Origin: Bacteroidales bacterium
GTDB taxonomy: Bacteria > Bacteroidota > Bacteroidia > Bacteroidales > UBA932
DNA length: 10,150 bases
Reading direction: 5' to 3'
Assembly (NCBI GenBank): GCA_017556665.1
Contig: JAFYMJ010000342.1
Coordinates: forward strand, 1-10,150
Part shown: one piece after another, positions 5,646 through 10,150 of the stretch
How the letters are laid out: each line of letters starts with the position of its first letter
Numbering within the stretch: the stretch's first letter is position 1
Notes under the pieces: generated by a model
Seen by the model: the letters and a program-made list of their open reading frames with translations, nothing else
Databases searched by the model: none
What the model was told of the DNA's origin: nothing
Translations under genes and position numbers: made by a program

Positions 5646-7199
5646 ATGAGCCAACAACTCGAACAAGTAAAAGCGCTTATTTCACTACGTGAAAAAGCTC
5701 GCATTGGTGGTGGTCAAAAAAGAATTGACTCACAACACGAAAAAGGCAAATATACAGCTCGTGAGAGAATCAACATGCTTCTTGACGAGGGAAGTTTTGA
5801 GGAGTTTGATATGTTTGTAACTCACCGTTGTACTAACTTTGGAATGGAGAAAAATGTATTCCTAGGTGATGGTGTTGTAACTGGTAGAGGTACAATTGAC
5901 GGTAGATTGGTATATGTATTTGCACAAGACTTTACAGTATTTGGAGGTTCTCTTTCAGAGAGCTTTGCAATGAAAATCTGTAAAGTAATGGATAAAGGTA
6001 TGAAAATGGGTGCTCCTGTAATTGGTGTTAATGACTCAGGTGGAGCACGTATTCAAGAGGGTGTTAACGCTCTAGCAGGTTATACAGAGATTTTCCAAAG
6101 AAATATCCTTGCTTCTGGAGTAGTTCCTCAAATTTCAGCAATCTTTGGTCCTTGCGCAGGTGGTGCAGTATACTCTCCAGCACTAACTGACTTCAACATT
6201 ATGACAAGAGGTACAAGCTACATGTTCTTGACAGGTCCAAAAGTTGTTAAATCAGTAACAGGTGAGGATGTAACTCAAGAGCAACTTGGTGGTGCAAGTG
6301 TACACGCATCAAAGAGTGGTGTAGCTCACTTTGCAGTAGATTCAGAGGAAGAGGGTCTTCAAGTTATTAAAGATCTATTGAGCTATATTCCTCAAAACAA
6401 CCTAGAGGAGCCACCTTACGTAGAGAACAATGACCCTATTGACAGATTGGAGGACTCTCTAAATGAGATTATTCCTGATGATCCAAACAAACCTTACGAT
6501 GTATACGAGGTTATTGGTGCTATTGTTGACGAGGGTAAATTCCTAGAGGTACACAAAGAGTACGCTAAGAACATTGTAGTTGGTTTTGCAAGATTCAATG
6601 GCCAATCAGTAGGTATTGTTGCTAACCAACCAAAAGCATTGGCAGGTGTTCTTGACAACAACTCATCAAGAAAAGCTGCAAGATTCGTCCGTTTCTGCGA
6701 CGCTTTCAACATTCCATTGGTAACATTGGTTGACGTTCCTGGTTTCTTGCCTGGTACACAACAAGAGTATGGTGGAATTATCCTTCACGGTGCAAAACTA
6801 TTGTACGCATATGGTGAGGCTACTGTTCCAAAAGTAACTGTAGTTCTTAGAAAAGCTTACGGTGGTGCATACTGCGTTATGAGCTCTAAACACCTAAGAG
6901 GTGATATCAACTATGCATGGCCTACTGGTGAGATTGCAGTTATGGGTCCATCTGGAGCAATTGAGGTTCTATATGGTAAAGAGATGAAAGAGGCTCAAGA
7001 TCCTAAAGCTTTTGCAGCTGAGAAAGAGAAAGAGTACAGAGATGCATTTGCTAACCCATACAATGCAGCTAAATATGGCTATATTGATGATATCATTGAG
7101 CCAAGAAATACTCGTTTCCGTATTATCCGCGCACTTCAGGAACTTGCTACCAAGAAACTTGCAAACCCTGCCAAGAAGCACGACAACCTACCTCTATAA
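5646..7199 (+). CDS. mmdA: methylmalonyl-CoA decarboxylase alpha subunit / acyl-CoA carboxyltransferase
   Basis: This 517-residue carboxyltransferase moves the carboxyl group of (S)-methylmalonyl-CoA onto biotin, giving propionyl-CoA. It has two crotonase-like halves. The N-terminal half has [10 protein letters not shown] (33-42), an oxyanion-hole loop [11 protein letters not shown] (129-139) and [14 protein letters not shown] (167-180). The C-terminal half has [13 protein letters not shown] (362-374), a second oxyanion loop [11 protein letters not shown] (402-412) and [15 protein letters not shown] (424-438). The same fold serves the beta subunit of propionyl-CoA carboxylase. The decarboxylase assignment rests on the neighbouring biotin carrier, OadG-like and sodium-pump genes and the absence of a biotin carboxylase gene here. 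The complex could run in the carboxylating direction if a biotin carboxylase is encoded elsewhere. No Shine-Dalgarno precedes the ATG. Confidence 0.93.
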   Translation: MSQQLEQVKALISLREKARIGGGQKRIDSQHEKGKYTARERINMLLDEGSFEEFDMFVTHRCTNFGMEKNVFLGDGVVTGRGTIDGRLVYVFAQDFTVFGGSLSESFAMKICKVMDKGMKMGAPVIGVNDSGGARIQEGVNALAGYTEIFQRNILASGVVPQISAIFGPCAGGAVYSPALTDFNIMTRGTSYMFLTGPKVVKSVTGEDVTQEQLGGASVHASKSGVAHFAVDSEEEGLQVIKDLLSYIPQNNLEEPPYVENNDPIDRLEDSLNEIIPDDPNKPYDVYEVIGAIVDEGKFLEVHKEYAKNIVVGFARFNGQSVGIVANQPKALAGVLDNNSSRKAARFVRFCDAFNIPLVTLVDVPGFLPGTQQEYGGIILHGAKLLYAYGEATVPKVTVVLRKAYGGAYCVMSSKHLRGDINYAWPTGEIAVMGPSGAIEVLYGKEMKEAQDPKAFAAEKEKEYRDAFANPYNAAKYGYIDDIIEPRNTRFRIIRALQELATKKLANPAKKHDNLPL

Positions 7200-7210
7200 T
7201 AATATAAGGA

Positions 7211-8203
7211 ATGAAGAAATTAAACAAAATATTATTACTGTTGGCGTTAATCACTGTATCGTTTGCAGCTAATGCTCAAAATATGTCAGATATCAGAATC
7301 AACGAATTTACAGTTGCATCTGATTCTACTGGATGTATTGATGACTATGGCTGCAAAGTAGCATGGATTGAGCTGTTCAATACCTCATACGGTACAGTTG
7401 ATATTGCAGGTTGTTATCTTTCAACAGATTCTGACAATCTAAAGATGCACGTATTTCCAAAAGGCAGTAAAAGCACAAAAATATTGCCTCGTCAACATCT
7501 TTTGATTTATGTAGACGGATGTGCAGACAAAGGTCCTCTACATGCAGGAATCTCATTTGAAGGTGCTAAAACTATTATCTTTACAAGTAGCGATGGAAGA
7601 ACAGTAATTGATAGCGCTGTAATTCCGTCTGACCTACAACCTAACCAATCTTACGGAAGAATTGTTGATGGCGAGGGTTATGCAGAAAATCCAAGTTTTG
7701 CATATATGTCAAGCAATATTTCCAAAAAGATTGCAGCTCAACAAGGAGATAAAGGTTGGGGTATTCTTGCAAACGCCACACCAGGTTACAATAACCAAAA
7801 GGCCAGTGTGGTATCTAAATCACAATTAATAAAAGAGGTTGACCCTCACGGAGTATTTATGTCAATAACAGCTATGTCAGTTGTGTTCCTAGCGTTAATA
7901 CTTCTTTATTTTGTGTTCAAATATATTGGTAAACATAACATTAATAAAGCTGCCCAAAATGCTAAAGATGTTAATGCACCAGAGGGTGTTACCCCTGCAG
8001 GTAAACATACTCACTCAGGTAGAGTTTCAGCAGAGGTGTATGCAGCAGTTTCAGCAGCTGTTTACAGATATATTCAAGATAACGAAGCTCATGATCACGA
8101 GGACACAGTATTAACTATAAATAAAGTTTCAAGGGCGTACTCACCTTGGAGTTCTAAAATTCACACTCTAAGAGAGACTCCTGTGGTTATAAAGAGAAAA
8201 TAA
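7211..8203 (+). CDS. LTD-OadG fusion, decarboxylase delta/gamma-type membrane subunit
   Basis: The 330-residue protein has three parts. A signal peptide (1-22, cleavage after ANA) is followed by an exported domain resembling the lamin-tail (LTD) fold (about 26-195), with IRINEF (28-33), AWIELFN (51-57) and GWGILANATPGYNN (182-195). A single membrane segment follows (about 216-238), then a cytoplasmic tail like OadG/MmdD, ending with the conserved-looking NKVSRAYSPWSSKIHTLRETP (304-324). OadG-type subunits hold the carboxyltransferase and biotin carrier on the sodium-pump subunit. The exported LTD domain has four cysteines (C42, C48, C68, C104) that could form two disulfides. I recall this fusion in other Bacteroidales; its outside role is unknown. 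The gene starts 11 bases after mmdA and 18 bases before the biotin-carrier gene. Confidence 0.82.
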   Translation: MKKLNKILLLLALITVSFAANAQNMSDIRINEFTVASDSTGCIDDYGCKVAWIELFNTSYGTVDIAGCYLSTDSDNLKMHVFPKGSKSTKILPRQHLLIYVDGCADKGPLHAGISFEGAKTIIFTSSDGRTVIDSAVIPSDLQPNQSYGRIVDGEGYAENPSFAYMSSNISKKIAAQQGDKGWGILANATPGYNNQKASVVSKSQLIKEVDPHGVFMSITAMSVVFLALILLYFVFKYIGKHNINKAAQNAKDVNAPEGVTPAGKHTHSGRVSAEVYAAVSAAVYRYIQDNEAHDHEDTVLTINKVSRAYSPWSSKIHTLRETPVVIKRK

Positions 8204-8221
8204 TTAAAAAAGAATTTAGTA

Positions 8222-8647
8222 ATGAAAGAATATAAAATGAAAATCAACGGTACAGACTACGCTGTTACCGTTAATGAGGGAGAGGATTCAATCTTAGAGG
8301 TTGAAGTTAATGGCACTCCATTTAAAGTAGAGATGGAAAAAGCTGTTAAGAAAACTGTAGAAGTTAAGAAACCTACAGCTACAACAGCTGCTCCAGCTGT
8401 TAAAGTTAACAAACCTGCTGCAGCAGGTGGTGCTGGCACAACAGTATCATCTCCACTTCCAGGCGTAATTCTAGAGATTTGCTGTAAAGAGGGTGATGCA
8501 GTTAAGAGAGGCCAAAAAGTAATGGTTCTTGAGGCTATGAAAATGGAGAACGTTATTGAGGCTACTGCAGACGGTACAGTAAGCGCTATTAAAGTTAATA
8601 AAGGAGATTCTGTACTTGAAGGTGCTCCTCTTGTAATTATTGGATAA
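8222..8647 (+). CDS. biotin carboxyl carrier protein of the decarboxylase
   Basis: The 141-residue protein shuttles carboxyl groups on biotin between the carboxyltransferase (alpha) and the membrane sodium pump (beta). An N-terminal segment (1-42, KINGTDYAVTV...VEVNGTPFKVEMEK) is typical of Bacteroidota carriers. A flexible Ala/Pro/Thr/Lys linker (about 43-72) leads to a biotinyl domain (73-141). The biotinylation motif EAMKMEN is at 104-110, so K107 should carry biotin. The fold ends with DGTVSAIKVNKGDSVLEGAPLVIIG. I chose the ATG at 8222 because MKEYKMKING matches the usual N-terminus; the ATG at 8237 is a lesser alternative. Its stop lies 2 bases before the beta-subunit start, suggesting coupled synthesis. 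Confidence 0.93.
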   Translation: MKEYKMKINGTDYAVTVNEGEDSILEVEVNGTPFKVEMEKAVKKTVEVKKPTATTAAPAVKVNKPAAAGGAGTTVSSPLPGVILEICCKEGDAVKRGQKVMVLEAMKMENVIEATADGTVSAIKVNKGDSVLEGAPLVIIG

Positions 8648-8649
8648 TT

Positions 8650-9801
8650 ATGATATACGAAGCATCTATATTAGACAACCTTCAGCAATTTATGATGTAT
8701 ACAGGTTTTGCCAATGCAACACTTGGACACATTATAATGATTGTTATTGGTTTGATATTCATTACCCTAGCCATTAAGAAAGATTGGGAGCCTATGCTTC
8801 TTATCCCTATTGGTTTTGGTATAGTAGTTGGAAACATTCCTTTGTTCAATGGCCTATGCGTAAGTGTATATGAGGAGGGTTCTGTACTTAACATTCTTTA
8901 CTCAGGAGTAAAACAAGGTTGGTATCCACCACTTATTTTCTTGGGTATTGGTGCAATGACAGACTTCTCTGCACTAATTTCAAATCCAAAACTGTTGCTT
9001 ATTGGAGCGGCAGCTCAATTTGGAATTTTTGGAGCTTATGCAATTGCATTAGCTATGGGATTCAGCCCATCTGAGGCAGGTGCTATTGGAATTATTGGTG
9101 GTGCTGATGGTCCTACTGCAATTTTCTTGTCTGGTAGACTTGCACCGGATTTGATGGGAGCAATTGCAGTATCAGCATATTCATATATGGCTTTGGTTCC
9201 AGTTATCCAACCGCCAATTATGAAATTGTTCACTACCAGCAAAGAGAGAACAATAAAAATGAAACCACCAAGGGCAGTTTCTCAAACAGAGAAAAAATTG
9301 TTCCCTATTATTGGTTTCCTATTAACAGCATTTATTGTTCCTTCTGGTCTTCCTCTACTAGGTATGTTGTTCTTTGGTAACTTGCTAAAAGAGTCTGGTG
9401 TAACCAGAAGATTGGCTGAGACAGCAAGAGGACCGCTTATTGATGTTGTTACAATTTTAATTGGATTGACAGTTGGTGCATCAACTCAAGCAGACAAATT
9501 CCTACAATGGAATTCAATAAAGATTTTTGCATTAGGTGCATTATCATTTGTTATTGCAACAGCTGCAGGTGTATTGTTTGTTAAATTCTTTAACCTATTC
9601 CTTAAAGAAGGCAATAAAATCAATCCACTTATTGGTAATGCAGGTGTATCTGCAGTTCCAGACGCAGCACGTGTATCTAACAATGTTGGATTAGAATATG
9701 ACAAGAGCAATTACTTGTTGATGCATGCTATGGGTCCAAACGTAGCAGGTGTTATTGGTAGTGCAGTGGCAGCCGGTATTTTATTGGCATTCCTTGCATA
9801 A
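8650..9801 (+). CDS. mmdB: sodium-ion-translocating decarboxylase beta subunit
   Basis: This integral membrane subunit decarboxylates carboxybiotin and uses the energy to export Na+. At 383 residues with about nine to eleven hydrophobic segments it is a complete OadB/MmdB/GcdB-family protein. Family landmarks are GAMTDFSALI (101-110), GIIGGADGPTAIFLSGRLAP (147-166), GNAGVSAVPDAARVSN (329-344) and MGPNVAGVIGSAVAAG (361-376). By comparison with Klebsiella OadB, D153, N364 and S371 fit the ion-pathway residues Asp203, Asn373 and Ser382. Sequence alone does not separate methylmalonyl-CoA, oxaloacetate and glutaconyl-CoA decarboxylases; the epimerase and alpha subunit in the same operon favour methylmalonyl-CoA. 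It is the last gene before the terminator. Confidence 0.93.
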   Translation: MIYEASILDNLQQFMMYTGFANATLGHIIMIVIGLIFITLAIKKDWEPMLLIPIGFGIVVGNIPLFNGLCVSVYEEGSVLNILYSGVKQGWYPPLIFLGIGAMTDFSALISNPKLLLIGAAAQFGIFGAYAIALAMGFSPSEAGAIGIIGGADGPTAIFLSGRLAPDLMGAIAVSAYSYMALVPVIQPPIMKLFTTSKERTIKMKPPRAVSQTEKKLFPIIGFLLTAFIVPSGLPLLGMLFFGNLLKESGVTRRLAETARGPLIDVVTILIGLTVGASTQADKFLQWNSIKIFALGALSFVIATAAGVLFVKFFNLFLKEGNKINPLIGNAGVSAVPDAARVSNNVGLEYDKSNYLLMHAMGPNVAGVIGSAVAAGILLAFLA

Positions 9802-9816
9802 TCTTTAACATAATAT

Positions 9817-9855
9817 AAAAAAATAAAGCTGGCCTCTGGTCAGCTTTATTTTTTT
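9817..9855 (+). terminator. strong rho-independent terminator of the mce-mmd operon
   Basis: AAATAAAGCTG (9821-9831) pairs with CAGCTTTATTT (9841-9851). Inside, GCC/GGT adds three more pairs, one of them G-T, so the stem is 14 bp with a TCT triloop. T residues run from 9849 to 9855, and an A run (9817-9823) on the other side could let it work in both directions. It follows the beta-subunit stop by about 15 bases. Confidence 0.88.
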
Positions 9856-9902
9856 GGTAACAATTATGCTGAATTATATATAAATTAACTAAAAATTATT
9901 AT

Positions 9903-9910
9903 TAAATTTG
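9903..9910 (+). promoter_or_regulatory. possible -7 box for the V-type ATPase operon
   Basis: TAAATTTG matches TAnnTTTG exactly and would place the transcript start near 9917, about 30 bases before the ATG. No TTTG is present 17-23 bases upstream in this very AT-rich gap, so the -33 element is missing or diverged. Confidence 0.4.
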
Positions 9911-9933
9911 AAGTTAAAATTTATTAAAAATAA

Positions 9934-9938
9934 AGGAG
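9934..9938 (+). promoter_or_regulatory. Shine-Dalgarno AGGAG for the V-ATPase subunit E gene
   Basis: AGGAG (within AAAGGAG) lies 9 bases before the ATG at 9948 and fixes that start. It is one of only two strong Shine-Dalgarno sites seen in the window. Confidence 0.65.
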
Positions 9939-9947
9939 ACAGCATAT

Positions 9948-10150
9948 ATGCAAAACAAATTGCAAGAACTAACAGATAAACTTTATAATGAAGGTTTGTC
10001 TAAAGGTAAGCAAGAGGCTGAACAACTTGTGTCAGATGCCAAAAATCAGGCATCTGAAATTATAGCAAAAGCCAATCAAGAGGCTCAAGCTATAATTGAG
10101 AAGGCCAAAGCCGATGCTCTAGAATTGAAAGTTAAGACTGAAAACGATGT
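9948..10150 (+). CDS. V-type ATP synthase subunit E, 5' part only
   Basis: Sixty-seven complete codons are visible before the window ends. The product begins MQNKLQELTDKLYNEGLSKG and continues as one long charged helix rich in Ala, Lys, Glu and Gln with coiled-coil character (EQLVSDAKNQASEIIAKANQ, then more Ala-Lys-Glu repeats). This fits the N-terminal half of subunit E, the peripheral-stalk helix that joins V1 to Vo in bacterial V/A-type ATPases, and the opening ELTDKLYNEGLSKG resembles Bacteroidales subunit E. A similar helix occurs in F-type subunit b, but that has an N-terminal membrane segment, which is absent here. It has its own Shine-Dalgarno and lies after a strong terminator, so it probably opens a new ATPase operon. 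The rest is outside the window. Confidence 0.78.
   Translation, partial: MQNKLQELTDKLYNEGLSKGKQEAEQLVSDAKNQASEIIAKANQEAQAIIEKAKADALELKVKTEND

Noticed and set aside
5646..7199. mmdA as a propionyl-CoA carboxylase beta subunit
   Set aside because: It is possible on sequence alone, but the neighbouring sodium pump, OadG-like and biotin-carrier genes and the absence of a biotin carboxylase here favour decarboxylase.
7012..7272. 86-codon plus-strand frame across the mmdA/LTD-OadG junction
   Set aside because: It overlaps the well-supported end of mmdA and the signal peptide of the next gene in another frame; its sequence resembles no protein I know.

Overview
The window looks like a chromosomal segment of a low-GC member of the Bacteroidales (phylum Bacteroidota). 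Four signs support this: a DUF4301 gene, a lamin-tail/OadG fusion inside a methylmalonyl-CoA decarboxylase operon, matches to the Bacteroidota promoter form TTTG–N17-23–TAnnTTTG, and AT-rich translation starts mostly without a Shine-Dalgarno sequence. The genus cannot be named from the sequence alone. Most of the window is ordinary core genome. I see no CRISPR array, prophage, insertion sequence, tRNA or rRNA.

Layout. Positions 1-3294 are a minus-strand cluster read right to left: recF (recombination and replication-gap repair), a DUF721/DciA-like protein, pdxB (pyridoxal phosphate synthesis) and a DUF4301 protein that runs off the left edge. The genes lie 3 and 7 bases apart, and the last pair overlaps by 38 bases. 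From 3295 to 3391 is a divergent promoter region. Positions 3392-4821 hold a membrane-anchored TPR protein and a YebC/TACO1-family protein, closed by a rho-independent terminator at 4844-4881.

Positions 4822-5204 hold no convincing gene. They contain the terminator, then a roughly 190-base imperfect palindrome much richer in GC than the other gaps here, then a probable promoter. Positions 5205-9801 are one five-gene operon: methylmalonyl-CoA epimerase, decarboxylase/carboxyltransferase alpha subunit, LTD-OadG delta subunit, biotin carrier protein and the sodium-pumping beta subunit. A 14-bp hairpin terminator at 9817-9855 ends it. Finally 9948-10150 is the start of a V-type ATPase subunit E gene, probably the first gene of an ATPase operon.

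How the genes work together. The 5205-9801 operon completes the succinate-to-propionate route. The epimerase converts (R)- to (S)-methylmalonyl-CoA; the alpha subunit moves its carboxyl group onto biotin on the carrier protein; the beta subunit releases CO2 and exports Na+; the delta subunit holds the complex at the membrane. The next gene starts a rotary ATPase that may use the same ion gradient. The most unexplained structure is the palindromic element at about 4903-5088, which sits between a terminator and the promoter of this operon.
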